NCBI RefSeq assembly: GCF_003946885.1
Contig: NZ_RWKQ01000044.1
Coordinates: 1-41,090 of the forward strand
DNA length: 41,090 bases
DNA from: Specibacter cremeus
Lineage (GTDB): Bacteria; Actinomycetota; Actinomycetes; Actinomycetales; Micrococcaceae
Direction of reading: 5' to 3'
Shown: positions 32,164 to 40,886 of the stretch, in pieces
How positions within the stretch are numbered: the stretch's first letter is position 1
Layout of the letters: the number at the start of each line of letters is the position of its first letter
The notes under the pieces: generated by a model
Told to the model about the DNA's origin: nothing
The model's database searches: none
Seen by the model: only the letters and a program-made list of their open reading frames with translations
Position numbers and translations under genes: made by a program

Positions 32164-34026
32164 ATGTCACGTGCCGTAGGTATCGACCTCGGAACCACCA
32201 ACTCCGTCGTTTCCGTCCTGGAAGGCGGCGAACCCGTCGTCATCGCCAACGCCGAGGGCGGGCGCACCACCCCGTCCGTCGTCGCGTTCTCGAAGACCGG
32301 CGAAGTCCTGGTCGGCGAGATCGCCAAGCGCCAGGCCGTCAACAACATCGACCGCACCGTCGCCTCGGTCAAGCGCCACATGGGCACCGACTGGTCCATC
32401 GCGATCGACGACAAGAAGTACACGGCGCAGGAAATCTCCGCCCGCATCCTCATGAAGCTCAAGAACGACGCCGAGTCGTACCTGGGCGAGAAGGTCACCG
32501 ACGCCGTGGTCACCGTCCCGGCCTACTTCAACGACGCCGAACGCCAGGCCACGAAGGAAGCCGGCGAGATCGCCGGGCTGAACGTGCTGCGCATCGTCAA
32601 CGAGCCCACTGCGGCCGCGCTCGCCTACGGCCTGGACAAGGGCAAGGAAGACGAGCTCATCCTGGTCTTCGATCTGGGTGGCGGCACGTTCGACGTGTCC
32701 CTGCTGGAGGTCGGCAAGGACGAGGACAACTTCTCCACCATCCAGGTGCGCGCCACCGCCGGCGACAACCGCCTCGGCGGCGACGACTGGGACCAGCGCA
32801 TCGTCAACTACCTGCTGGGCCAGCTGAAGGTCAAGGGCATCGACCTGTCCAAGGACAAGATCGCCCTGCAGCGTCTGCGCGAGGCCTCCGAGCAGGCGAA
32901 GAAGGAACTGTCGTCCTCGTCCTCGACGAACATCTCCCTGCAGTACCTCTCCGTCACCCCGGACGGCCCCGTCCACTTGGACGAGCAGCTGACCCGTGCC
33001 AAGTTCCAGGACCTGACCTCCGACCTGCTCGAGCGCACCAAGAAGCCGTTCCACGACGTCATCAAGGAAGCCGGCATCAAGGTCTCCGACATCGACCACA
33101 TTGTCCTGGTGGGCGGTTCCACCCGTATGCCCGCCGTTTACGATCTGGTCAAGCAGCTGGCCGGCGGCAAGGAGCCCAACAAGGGCGTCAACCCGGATGA
33201 GGTTGTGGCCGTTGGCGCCGCCCTGCAGGCCGGTGTGCTGAAGGGTGAGCGCAAGGATGTGCTGTTGATCGACGTCACCCCGCTGTCCCTGGGTATTGAG
33301 ACCAAGGGCGGTGTGATGACGCACCTGATCGAGCGCAACACGGCCATCCCGACCAAGCGTTCGGAGACGTTCACCACCGCCGATGACAACCAGCCCTCCG
33401 TGGCCATCCAGGTGTTTCAAGGCGAACGCCAGTTCACCCGCGACAACAAGCCGCTGGGCACGTTCGAGCTGACCGGCATCGCCCCGGCCCCGCGCGGCGT
33501 CCCGCAGATCGAGGTCACGTTCGACATCGACGCCAACGGCATCGTCCACGTGTCCGCGAAGGACAAGGGCACCGGCAAGGAGCAGTCGATGACCATCACC
33601 GGCGGCACCGCGCTGTCGAAGGAAGACATCGAGCGCATGGTGCACGAGGCCGAGGAGCACGCCGCGGAGGACAAGGCGCGCCGCGAGGCCGCCGACCTGC
33701 GCAACAGCGCCGAGCAGCTGCACTACTCGGTGGACAAGATCCTCACCGACAACGACGACAAGCTGCCCGAGGACGTCAAGACCACGGTCAAGGCCGACGT
33801 CGAGGCGCTCAAGACGGCGCTGGCCGGCGAGGACGACGACGCCGTGAAGGCCGCGTTCGAGAAGCTGCAGACCTCCCAGTCGAAGCTGGGCGAGGCGATC
33901 TACGCCCACGCCCAGGCCGACGCCGGGTCCGCCTCCGAGGGGGCCTCGTCCGAGGGCGCCGCCGGCGGCAACGCCGACGAGGACATCGTTGACGCCGAGA
34001 TCATCGACGAGGACGAGAAGAAGTAA
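32164..34026 (+). CDS. dnaK: Chaperone protein DnaK (Hsp70)
   Basis: A 620-residue Hsp70. The ATPase domain begins [18 protein letters not shown] and includes [16 protein letters not shown] and [15 protein letters not shown]. The substrate domain follows from [16 protein letters not shown] and the C-terminus is an acidic tail ([15 protein letters not shown]). ATG 32164 is preceded by GCGAAAGGAAC. It folds and refolds proteins with GrpE and DnaJ, encoded next. Confidence 0.98.
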   Translation: MSRAVGIDLGTTNSVVSVLEGGEPVVIANAEGGRTTPSVVAFSKTGEVLVGEIAKRQAVNNIDRTVASVKRHMGTDWSIAIDDKKYTAQEISARILMKLKNDAESYLGEKVTDAVVTVPAYFNDAERQATKEAGEIAGLNVLRIVNEPTAAALAYGLDKGKEDELILVFDLGGGTFDVSLLEVGKDEDNFSTIQVRATAGDNRLGGDDWDQRIVNYLLGQLKVKGIDLSKDKIALQRLREASEQAKKELSSSSSTNISLQYLSVTPDGPVHLDEQLTRAKFQDLTSDLLERTKKPFHDVIKEAGIKVSDIDHIVLVGGSTRMPAVYDLVKQLAGGKEPNKGVNPDEVVAVGAALQAGVLKGERKDVLLIDVTPLSLGIETKGGVMTHLIERNTAIPTKRSETFTTADDNQPSVAIQVFQGERQFTRDNKPLGTFELTGIAPAPRGVPQIEVTFDIDANGIVHVSAKDKGTGKEQSMTITGGTALSKEDIERMVHEAEEHAAEDKARREAADLRNSAEQLHYSVDKILTDNDDKLPEDVKTTVKADVEALKTALAGEDDDAVKAAFEKLQTSQSKLGEAIYAHAQADAGSASEGASSEGAAGGNADEDIVDAEIIDEDEKK

Positions 34027-34028
34027 CC

Positions 34029-34592
34029 ATGACCGACTCCCCGAACCCCGAAGAAGAAGGCGAGCCGGTGGTCGAGCCTGCCGAGACCCCCGACGGTGAC
34101 GCGCTCTCCCAGGCGAAGGACATCCTCAACGGTGTTGAGGTGCCCGCCGAGGAATCCGTCGCCCAGGGCAGCGACGCGGACACCGCGGCCGAGCTGAAGA
34201 ACGACCTGTTGCGCCTGCAGGCGGAGTACGTCAACTACCGCAAGCGCGTGGAGCGGGACCGTGCCGTGGCCGGCCAGATGGCCGTGATCGGCGTGCTCAA
34301 CTCGCTGTTGCCGGCCCTCGACGACATCGAGGCGGCGCGCACGCACGGCGACTTGGTGGATGGCCCGTTCGCGGCCATCGCCAGCAAGATCGAGGCCGCG
34401 CTGGGCACCTACGGGCTGGAACGGATCGACGCCACGGATGTGGCGTTCGACCCGACCATCCACGAGGCGCTCATCCAGCAGCCGGGAACCGACGTCGAGG
34501 TCGACACCGTCAGCCAGGTGCTGCGCGTCGGCTACAAGTCCGGCGAACGCATCCTGCGCGCCGCCCAGGTGATCGTCGCCGTCCCGGAATAA
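34029..34592 (+). CDS. grpE: Nucleotide exchange factor GrpE
   Basis: A 187-residue GrpE: an acidic disordered N-terminus, a coiled coil (AELKNDLLRLQAEYVNYRKR, VERDRAVAGQMAVIGVLNSL) and the beta domain ending FDPTIHEALIQQPGTDVEVD and VGYKSGERILRAAQVIV. It releases ADP from DnaK. ATG 34029 is 2 nt after the dnaK stop. Codons 13-20 (PVVEPAET) coincide with an in-frame copy of one arm of the local intergenic repeat. Confidence 0.96.
   Translation: MTDSPNPEEEGEPVVEPAETPDGDALSQAKDILNGVEVPAEESVAQGSDADTAAELKNDLLRLQAEYVNYRKRVERDRAVAGQMAVIGVLNSLLPALDDIEAARTHGDLVDGPFAAIASKIEAALGTYGLERIDATDVAFDPTIHEALIQQPGTDVEVDTVSQVLRVGYKSGERILRAAQVIVAVPE
34067..34088 (+). repeat. Intergenic-repeat arm inside grpE
   Basis: A 22-nt stretch beginning GGTGGTCGAGCCTGCCGAG matches, at 21 of 22 positions, the repeat arm seen at 34602, 34661 (inverted) and 35793. 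It is in frame, encodes VVEPAE within the disordered N-terminus of GrpE, and lacks the second arm. Confidence 0.6.
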
Positions 34593-34601
34593 CCGGTAAC
34601 C

Positions 34602-34682
34602 GGTGGTCGAGCTTGTCGAGACCTGAGCCTGTCGAAATCTTTGATCTCGCCAAGATCTTTGGTCTCGACAGGCTCGACCACC
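34602..34682 (+). repeat. Hairpin repeat between grpE and dnaJ
   Basis: Left arm 34602-34623 (GGTGGTCGAGCTTGTCGAG...) is the inverse of 34661-34682 with one mismatch in 22, around a 37-nt loop. The loop has a short inverted pair around AAGATC. It lies 10 nt after the grpE stop and may lower read-through to dnaJ and hspR or protect the upstream mRNA. Confidence 0.85.
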
Positions 34683-34716
34683 GCCCCGGCCGCCACCCTT
34701 AAGACAAGGAGAGGTC

Positions 34717-35691
34717 TTGGCAAGTCAGGACTGGGTCGAGAAGGATTTCTACAAGATCCTCGGTGTCCCCAAGGACGCGTCCGACGCGGACGTCAAGAAG
34801 GCTTACCGGAAGCTGGCGCGCAAGTACCACCCGGACACAAACGCCGGCGACGCGGCGGCCGAAAAGAACTTCAAGGACGTCTCCGAGGCCTACTCCGTGC
34901 TGTCGGACGCGACGGACCGTGAACAGTACGACGCCATCCGCGCCATGGGCAGCGGCGCCCGGTTCACCTCCGGAGGCGCCGGCCAGCCCGGTGCCGGGTT
35001 CGAGGACATCTTCGGCGACCTGTTCGGCGGTGGCGGCGCCAGGTCCTCCCGCGGCCGGCAGCAGACCTTCAACGGCTCCGGCCTGCCACCGGAATTCGCC
35101 GACCTGTTCGGCGGTGGTGGCGGCTTCGGCGGCTTCCAGCCGACCCCCACGAAGGGCAGCGACCGGACCGCGTCCACGAGTATCTCGTTCGCCGGCTCCA
35201 TCCACGGCACCACCATCGGCCTGCGCGAACCCAGCGGCGAGGTCATCGACGTGCGCATCCCGGCGGGCATCAAGGACGGCCAGAAGGTGCGCGTGCGCGG
35301 CAAGGGCAACGCCGGGGCGGCCGGCCCGGGCGACCTGAACGTCACCGTGCATGTCAAACCGCACGACTTCTTCACCCGGGACGGCGACAACATCCGCATC
35401 CACGTCCCGGTCACGTTCGCGGAGGCCGCGCTCGGGGCCGACATCTCCGTGCCGACGCTTGCGGGCCACGTGAAGCTTCGCGTGCCCGCCGGCACCCCGT
35501 CCGGGCGCACGTTGCGCGTCAAGGGCGCCGGGGTGAAGACCGCCAAGGCGCAGGGCGACCTGTTGGTCACCATCGACGTGGTGGTCCCGCAGAAGTTGAA
35601 CAAGGAGGCCGAGGCGGCGGTGCGCGCGTTCGCCGCGGCCACGAACGACGGCGACCCGCGCCAATCGCTGGCCGCGAAAGCCAAGCTGTAG
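34717..35691 (+). CDS. dnaJ: Chaperone DnaJ without zinc-finger domain
   Basis: A 324-residue J-domain protein. The J domain (residues ~8-72) carries HPD in [11 protein letters not shown] Gly/Phe-rich linker ([14 protein letters not shown]...[12 protein letters not shown]) follows, then two beta-barrel substrate domains and a dimerisation tail. The four CxxCxGxG zinc-finger repeats of classical DnaJ are absent, so this is a CbpA-type (class B) cochaperone, as usual for the dnaJ of actinobacterial dnaK operons. TTG 34717 is the start, with AAGGAG 5 nt upstream. Confidence 0.93.
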   Translation: MASQDWVEKDFYKILGVPKDASDADVKKAYRKLARKYHPDTNAGDAAAEKNFKDVSEAYSVLSDATDREQYDAIRAMGSGARFTSGGAGQPGAGFEDIFGDLFGGGGARSSRGRQQTFNGSGLPPEFADLFGGGGGFGGFQPTPTKGSDRTASTSISFAGSIHGTTIGLREPSGEVIDVRIPAGIKDGQKVRVRGKGNAGAAGPGDLNVTVHVKPHDFFTRDGDNIRIHVPVTFAEAALGADISVPTLAGHVKLRVPAGTPSGRTLRVKGAGVKTAKAQGDLLVTIDVVVPQKLNKEAEAAVRAFAAATNDGDPRQSLAAKAKL

Positions 35692-35698
35692 CAACGGC

Positions 35699-35814
35699 CC
35701 GGTGATCGAGCTTGGGCCCGGTGATCGAGCTTGGGACCGGTGATCGAGCTTGTCGAGATCCTGGTTTCGACAGGCTCAACCAGCGAGATCCCGGTGGTCG
35801 AGCCTGTCGAGACC
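35699..35814 (+). repeat. Repeat cluster between dnaJ and hspR
   Basis: GGTGATCGAGCTTGG recurs at 35701, 35720 and 35739 (19-nt period). The third copy enters a hairpin with TTTCGACAGGCTCAACCAGC at 35764-35783, and another arm GGTGGTCGAGCCTGTCGAGA follows at 35793. It ends just before the hspR ribosome binding site (AAAGGAGGA). Confidence 0.82.
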
Positions 35815-35831
35815 AAAGAAAGGAGGACACG

Positions 35832-36272
35832 ATGAACGTCGATCCCAACATGCCGATCTTCGTGATCTCCGTGGCGGCGCAATTGGCGGACATGCACCCG
35901 CAGACGCTGCGCCAATACGACCGGCTCGGGATCGTCAAGCCGAGCCGGGCGCCCGGCAGGTCGCGGCGTTACTCACAGCACGACGTCGACATGCTCCGTG
36001 AGGTGCAGCGGCTGTCCCAGGAGGGCGTGTCCCTCGAGGGCATCCGGCGCATCATGGAGCTGGAGCACCAGGTCGCGGCGCTGCGGGCACGCGTACTGGA
36101 GCTGGCGGACGAACTCGACGCGGTGAACGGCCGGGCCATGCTGCGCGCCCCCGTGCAGGACGGACGTGTGTTCGCGGTGGGCGTCACCGGCGGCGACGTC
36201 GTGCCGCTGGCACGCGGCAAGCGCCCGCGCGCCCGCAGCCAGGCGCTCGTGGTCTGGCGTCCGCACCTCTGA
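35832..36272 (+). CDS. hspR: Heat-shock repressor HspR
   Basis: A 146-residue MerR-like repressor: FVISVAAQLADMHPQTLRQY, DRLGIVKPSRAPGRSRRYSQ and the following helix LREVQRLSQEGVSLEGIRRI are the HspR DNA-binding signature. A coiled-coil segment (residues ~75-95) and a basic C-terminus follow. ATG 35832 has a strong AAAGGAGG upstream. It binds the two HAIR sites before dnaK, with DnaK acting as co-repressor in studied actinobacteria. Confidence 0.95.
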   Translation: MNVDPNMPIFVISVAAQLADMHPQTLRQYDRLGIVKPSRAPGRSRRYSQHDVDMLREVQRLSQEGVSLEGIRRIMELEHQVAALRARVLELADELDAVNGRAMLRAPVQDGRVFAVGVTGGDVVPLARGKRPRARSQALVVWRPHL

Positions 36273-36284
36273 AACGTTCCCGGC

Positions 36285-36338
36285 CTACGCGTAGAACAGG
36301 CCGCGCACGTCATCGGCGGACAACGGTGACGCCATCCT
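36285..36338 (-). pseudogene. Possible 3'-end fragment of a helicase-like gene
   Basis: The minus strand reads MASPLSADDVRGLFYA followed by TAG. This resembles the extreme C-terminus of actinobacterial SNF2 helicases, including the ALTAADLASLFQD end of the gene at 37485. The similar part is only about 13 residues, so chance is possible. The fragment stops at the left palindrome flanking the nuclease gene. Confidence 0.3.
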
Positions 36339-36340
36339 GC

Positions 36341-36401
36341 ATCGAGTGATCGATACATCGGGGTGCGGGTTCGTTACACCCCGAGGTATCGATCACTCGA
36401 T
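36341..36401. repeat. Left palindrome flanking the DUF559 gene
   Basis: Arms of 25 nt (36341-36365 and 36377-36401) pair at 24 positions around an 11-nt loop. The outer part reads ATCGAGTGATCGATAC. It shares the core TCGAGTGATCGATACATCG with the palindrome at 37415-37473. It may act as a terminator for hspR, a REP-like element or the end of a mobile unit. Confidence 0.88.
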
Positions 36402-36477
36402 TTCCAGCAGGGGCGTGCCGGCGCCTCGCCTGTGGATAACTTCCGTGGGACCTCGCCCCAACAGGCACAATCAAGGC

Positions 36478-37407
36478 ATGACCAAGCTCGTTCCGCTGCC
36501 CGAGGCATTGTTCGGCCACTCGTTCACCGTCCAGGAGGCCCGGCGGCGTGGTGTCTCCAAGGACAGGCTCGGCGCCCGGGACTTGACGATGCCAACGCCC
36601 GGCGTTCGGGTTCCACAGAACGTGTCCGAGTCGCTGGCGGATCGCCTTCGACCCTTCATCGTGCTGGACCCGGCCTGTTTCGCCTCGCACGTGACGGCGG
36701 CCTGCCTGCACCGAATCCCGTTGCCGTGGCGGCTGCAGCGAGAGCAAACTCTCCATTTGTCCCGCCCACTCGGCATGTCCCCGATGCGGCGTGCCGGGGT
36801 GGTCGGACACCGGCTGCCGCTGGCGCCCGGCGATCTCACGGTGGTGTCTGGCATTCCCGTCACGACCCCGGCCCGAACGCTGCTCGACCTGTCGGCGCTC
36901 CTCTCCCTCGACGACCTGGTTGCCGCGGCGGATTACCTCATCTGCGAACACCACCACGGGTACCGGGACAGGGCGGCCATCGTCCCCGCCGACGAGTTGC
37001 GCGCCCATTTGGCGGGCGTCTCCGGCGTGCGTGGGCTGGTCAAGGCCAGGCACGCACTGGAACTCATGCGGGTGGGCGCGGACTCGCCGCAGGAGACAAA
37101 ACTGCGCCTGATCCTGTACCGGGCGGGGCTGCCCGAGTTCGTCCCCGACGTGGCGATCGAGGGGGAATCCGGTGAGCGCCCCCTGTGGGCGGATGTGGGA
37201 TGCCGCCCGTATCGGGTTTGCGGGGAGTACGAGGGAGAGCACCACCTGACACCGCAGAAGCAGGCCAATGACCGCTACCGGGACCAGCTGACGGCCCGAC
37301 GCGGTTGGCTGCAGGTCAAGGTGTACGCCCAGGACATGCGTCACGGGGACCGTTGGGTCGCCGCAATGTTCGACCACGCCCTCCGGGAACGCGGCTGGAC
37401 ACCGTAA
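36478..37407 (+). CDS. AbiEi/DUF559-like putative nuclease
   Basis: A 309-residue protein. The N-terminal ~190 residues resemble the AbiEi-like wing-helix proteins common in Micrococcales (FASHVTAACLHRIPLPWRLQ, GIPVTTPARTLLDLSALL). The C-terminal ~105 residues look like a DUF559/Vsr-type PD-(D/E)xK fold: SPQETKLRLIL (Glu206), WADVGCRPY (Asp239), CGEYEGEHH (Glu250, Glu252). The frame is open to 36346, but ATG 36478 is the family start. The gene is bracketed by near-identical palindromes. It is related to restriction or mismatch-repair nucleases and sometimes annotated as an AbiEi antitoxin; its function is unknown. Confidence 0.78.
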   Translation: MTKLVPLPEALFGHSFTVQEARRRGVSKDRLGARDLTMPTPGVRVPQNVSESLADRLRPFIVLDPACFASHVTAACLHRIPLPWRLQREQTLHLSRPLGMSPMRRAGVVGHRLPLAPGDLTVVSGIPVTTPARTLLDLSALLSLDDLVAAADYLICEHHHGYRDRAAIVPADELRAHLAGVSGVRGLVKARHALELMRVGADSPQETKLRLILYRAGLPEFVPDVAIEGESGERPLWADVGCRPYRVCGEYEGEHHLTPQKQANDRYRDQLTARRGWLQVKVYAQDMRHGDRWVAAMFDHALRERGWTP

Positions 37408-37414
37408 CAACCCG

Positions 37415-37473
37415 TCGAGTGATCGATACATCGCCGTGTGAGCCTGCCGCACCCCGATGTATCGATCACTCGA
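37415..37473. repeat. Right palindrome flanking the DUF559 gene
   Basis: Perfect 19-bp arms (37415-37433, 37455-37473) beginning TCGAGTGATCGATACATCG, around a 21-nt centre with three further pairs after a 2-nt mismatch. It begins 8 nt after the stop of the nuclease gene and ends 11 nt before the stop of the convergent helicase gene, so it can also terminate both. Confidence 0.9.
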
Positions 37474-37484
37474 TACATAAGAGA

Positions 37485-40400
37485 TCAGTCCTGGAACAGG
37501 CTGGCCAGGTCGGCGGCCGTGAGCGCGCCGGAGGACAGCCCGTCGCCGCCCATGACGTCGGAGAACAGCTGGGACTTCTTCGACTTGAGCGCCATGACCT
37601 TCTCCTCGATCGTGTCCTTGGCGACCATCCGGTACACCATGACGTTCTTGCGCTGGCCGATCCGGTGCGTGCGGTCCACGGCCTGCGCCTCGGAGGCCGG
37701 GTTCCACCACGGGTCGAGCAGGAACACGTAGTCGGCCTCGGTCAGGTTCAGGCCGAACCCGCCGGCCTTGAGGCTGATGAGGAACAGCGGGTCCGTGCCG
37801 TTCTTGAACCCGTCGACGACGGCGGCGCGGTTGCGTGTGGTGCCGTCCAGGTAGCTGAACGGCACGCCCTGCGCGGTCAGCCTGTCGCGCAGCTTGCCCA
37901 GGAACCCGGTGAACTGGCTGAAGATCAGTGCCCGGTGGCCCTCCTGCAGCACGTCCTCGAGCTGCTCGAACAACACATCCAGCTTGGACGAGCGCACGCC
38001 CTTCAAATCCTCGTCGACCAGGGTCACGTCGAGGCTGAGCTGGCGCAGCAGCGTCAACGACGAGAAGATGGTGAACCGGTTCTTGTTCACGTCCTCCAAC
38101 AGGCCCAGGATCTTGGCCCGTTCCCGTTGCAGGTGCGTCTGGTACACCTTGTGGTGGCGCGGGTTGAGCACGACCTCGAGGATCTGTTCCTGCTTGCTGG
38201 GCAGGTCCTTGATGACCTCTTCCTTCGTGCGCCGCAGCATGAGCGGGCGCACCCGCCTGCGCAGCCGGGCCACGAGTGCGGGGTCGTTGTTCTTCTCGAT
38301 CGGCCTCTGGTAGAACTCCCCGAACCGCTTCGGGCTGGGGAACAGGCCCGGGGCCACGATCGATGTCAGCGACCACAACTCCATCAGATTGTTCTCCAAC
38401 GGCGTGCCCGTGACGGCGAGCTTGAACGGGGCGTCCAGCTTCCGGGCACACTGGTACGCCTTCGACTGGTGGTTCTTCACGAACTGCGCCTCGTCCAGGA
38501 TCAGCCCGGCGAAGCGGTGCCGGCCGTAGGACTCGTAGTCGATCCGGAACAGTGCGTAGGAGGTGATGACGACGTCCGCGGCGCCCATGAACGCGGTGGC
38601 GTCGAGGCCGCTCTTCGAGAACGTCTCCGTCACCGTGGCCACGGACAGCCCCGGCGCGAACTTCGCGGCCTCGCTGGCCCAGTTGCCCACCACCGACGTC
38701 GGTGCGACGACCAGGAAAGGGGGCGTCCCGGCGTCGTCCGTCTTCGCCTGGCAGACCAGGGCGAGCGTTTGCAACGTCTTGCCCAGCCCCATGTCGTCGG
38801 CCAGCACGCCGCCGAGCCCGTGTGTGCGCAGGAAATTCAGCCAGTTGAAACCCTCCAGCTGGTAGGGGCGCAGCGTGGCGTGCAGCGTGTCCGGGGCCGC
38901 CAGCGGCTCGGCGGTCGCGGCCTCCAGCAGGCCGGAGACCTGCCGCCGCCATTCCGCGGCCTGTGCCTCCACGATGCCCAGCTGCGCCAGCTCGTCCCAC
39001 AGCCCGGCCTGGAAGCGGCTCAACCGCAACGGGCCGTCGTTGTTGTCGTCGAGCCCGCGCGCCTCCTCGATCAGGTCGCGCAGCTGGTGCAGGGCCGGGA
39101 TGTCGAGGGAGAAGTGCGCGCCGGAGGGCAGCAGCAGCCGCGTGTGGCCGGCCGCCAGCGCGGAGAACACGGCCGCGAACGACACCGGCTGGCCCTCGAG
39201 CGTGATGACGATGCCCAGGTCGAACCAGTCCCGGTCGTCGGTCTCCGTCGTGGAGATCTTCACGACCGGCGCCTCGGTGACCTCCCGGTAGCTGGCGGGA
39301 TCGCCGCTGGTCTCCACCTCGACGCCGGGCAGTGCGCGCAGCCGGGGCAGCACATCCTCGGTGAACACCATGGTGTCCAGCCCGTCGAGCACGGCCACCG
39401 CGGCCAGCCGCGGCGCGCCCCACTCGTGGTCCGGCAGCTCGCCCAGCGCCGGCACGTCCTGCCACGGCTCGCCGAGGGTGGCCAGGAGGGCGGCCTCCGC
39501 GGCGTCGTCGCGCGGCCCGGATTCGCCCGGCTCCGGGCGCAGAGGCAGCGAGGTGGTGCGCGAGCCGGTGGCGTAGTGCCATTCCCAGTGCAGCCGGACC
39601 CGGTGGTCGCCGCCGTACTGGGCCAGCAGGGACAGCACCGGTGCGGCCGTCTCCGGCAGCTCAATCGACTCGTCCGCGGAGACGATGGCGCTCTGGCGGC
39701 GCAGCTGCGGGTACATCTGCGTCAGGAACCTGTCCTCGTCCGCGGCCGGCACATGCACCCGCCGGTGCGCCAGCGCGAAGTCGAGCAGTTGCCGGGGCGT
39801 GCCGGCCGCCAGCGGCGCCAGCGTGATGGTCCCGGGTACGACGGCGTCGCCGCCTTGCGCCGTTCGGGCACCCTTCGCCGTGGCCGGGTCGACGAGGAAC
39901 AGCCCGTGCGCCGGGTGGCCGATCTGGCCGAGGTGCTCGGCGGGCAGCACCCGCCCGGCCGATTCCAGCCGGGGCGCGACGTCGAGCCCGTCCGCCGTGC
40001 GGGTCACATTAAGCGCGATGGTGACCGGGTCCGGCAGAACCCGGACCGGGTCGCCGGTGCCGGATTGCACGAGCGCGACGCCGTGCCGTGCGGCCTCGTG
40101 GATCAGCAGCCACAGGTCGCGGCCGCCGAAGTCGTTGAACGACAGCCACGCCGGGGTGCTGGTGGAATAGGAGCGGGTCGAGTGCGACTTCAGGATGTCC
40201 TGCAGCCAGCCGACCTGGGCGGCGTCGTGGCTGCGCGTGTAGCCCAGGTAGCCGAGCTGGGTCCAGCCGATCCCGGTGCGGACCCATTTGCCCTTGTTGC
40301 CGCGGACCACGGGCCGGGCGTACAGGACCAGCTCGCTCTCGCCGCCGCGCTGGCCGAACCGCGGCGTATGGGTCCGCGCCTCGAATTGCAGCGCCAGCGG

Positions 40401-40886
40401 CGGCACGTCGGCGGGGGTCTGCTGTTCGGCGGCGGGCAGCAACCCCTGCAGGGCCAGTTCCCAGTCGGGGACCCGGGCGGCGGCGGCCCGGGCCGCCGCG
40501 TCGTGGAGCCTGGACCTGTTCAACAACATTTCCAGGTAGGTCGGCTCCTGGATCTTCCGCTCCGGGATGAAGAAGTGGCGCAGCGCCGGGTCGTTCTCCG
40601 CCGCGCTGATGAGCGAGATCACGTGCTTGCAGTTCTGCTGCACTGGGCAGCTGCAGATGCCGACGCGGCAGGCGACCCGGCCGTCGTGCTCGTTCACGAG
40701 CTTCGCCGTCGACTGGTAGACGCGCGTGCCCAGCACCTGGCCGGAAAGCAGCCCGGTGGCCGGTTCCAGCGTGATCTTCGAAACCCGGCCCTGGGCTGCG
40801 TAGAGCCGGCCCGCGGCGATGGCGTTCGGTTTGAACCCGGTGACCCGTGTCATGAGGTCCTGTGAGCGGGCGGAGGCTGGCGTCAC
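37485..40886 (-). CDS. SWIM zinc-finger SNF2-family helicase
   Basis: An 1133-residue Swi2/Snf2 ATPase. An N-terminal SWIM zinc finger (C-x-C...C-x-H at Cys78, Cys80, Cys86, His88) leads a long middle region. The helicase core (from about residue 670) carries GGVLADDMGLGKTLQTLALV (Walker A), ILDEAQFVKN (DEAQ box), AVTGTPLENNLMELWSL, SLKAGGFGLNLTEADYV and DRTHRIGQRKNV. GTG 40886 is chosen because GCAGGAAGA lies 6 nt upstream; ATG at the MTRVTGF position is an alternative. It probably remodels nucleic acid-protein complexes in DNA repair or transcription recycling. Confidence 0.93.
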   Translation of the reverse strand: MTPASARSQDLMTRVTGFKPNAIAAGRLYAAQGRVSKITLEPATGLLSGQVLGTRVYQSTAKLVNEHDGRVACRVGICSCPVQQNCKHVISLISAAENDPALRHFFIPERKIQEPTYLEMLLNRSRLHDAAARAAAARVPDWELALQGLLPAAEQQTPADVPPLALQFEARTHTPRFGQRGGESELVLYARPVVRGNKGKWVRTGIGWTQLGYLGYTRSHDAAQVGWLQDILKSHSTRSYSTSTPAWLSFNDFGGRDLWLLIHEAARHGVALVQSGTGDPVRVLPDPVTIALNVTRTADGLDVAPRLESAGRVLPAEHLGQIGHPAHGLFLVDPATAKGARTAQGGDAVVPGTITLAPLAAGTPRQLLDFALAHRRVHVPAADEDRFLTQMYPQLRRQSAIVSADESIELPETAAPVLSLLAQYGGDHRVRLHWEWHYATGSRTTSLPLRPEPGESGPRDDAAEAALLATLGEPWQDVPALGELPDHEWGAPRLAAVAVLDGLDTMVFTEDVLPRLRALPGVEVETSGDPASYREVTEAPVVKISTTETDDRDWFDLGIVITLEGQPVSFAAVFSALAAGHTRLLLPSGAHFSLDIPALHQLRDLIEEARGLDDNNDGPLRLSRFQAGLWDELAQLGIVEAQAAEWRRQVSGLLEAATAEPLAAPDTLHATLRPYQLEGFNWLNFLRTHGLGGVLADDMGLGKTLQTLALVCQAKTDDAGTPPFLVVAPTSVVGNWASEAAKFAPGLSVATVTETFSKSGLDATAFMGAADVVITSYALFRIDYESYGRHRFAGLILDEAQFVKNHQSKAYQCARKLDAPFKLAVTGTPLENNLMELWSLTSIVAPGLFPSPKRFGEFYQRPIEKNNDPALVARLRRRVRPLMLRRTKEEVIKDLPSKQEQILEVVLNPRHHKVYQTHLQRERAKILGLLEDVNKNRFTIFSSLTLLRQLSLDVTLVDEDLKGVRSSKLDVLFEQLEDVLQEGHRALIFSQFTGFLGKLRDRLTAQGVPFSYLDGTTRNRAAVVDGFKNGTDPLFLISLKAGGFGLNLTEADYVFLLDPWWNPASEAQAVDRTHRIGQRKNVMVYRMVAKDTIEEKVMALKSKKSQLFSDVMGGDGLSSGALTAADLASLFQD

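Noticed and set aside
32167-33909. 580-codon minus-strand frame antisense to dnaK
   Set aside because: Long antisense frames opposite dnaK are a known effect of its codon usage in GC-rich genomes; no family resemblance or binding site is seen.
36346-36477. N-terminal extension of the DUF559-like protein
   Set aside because: It would translate the left palindrome and lacks a binding site; family members start at the position of ATG 36478.
37305-40865. 1186-codon plus-strand frame opposite the SNF2 helicase
   Set aside because: Low-complexity Arg/Gln/Val/Glu composition, no start context, and fully explained as the antisense of a well-supported helicase.
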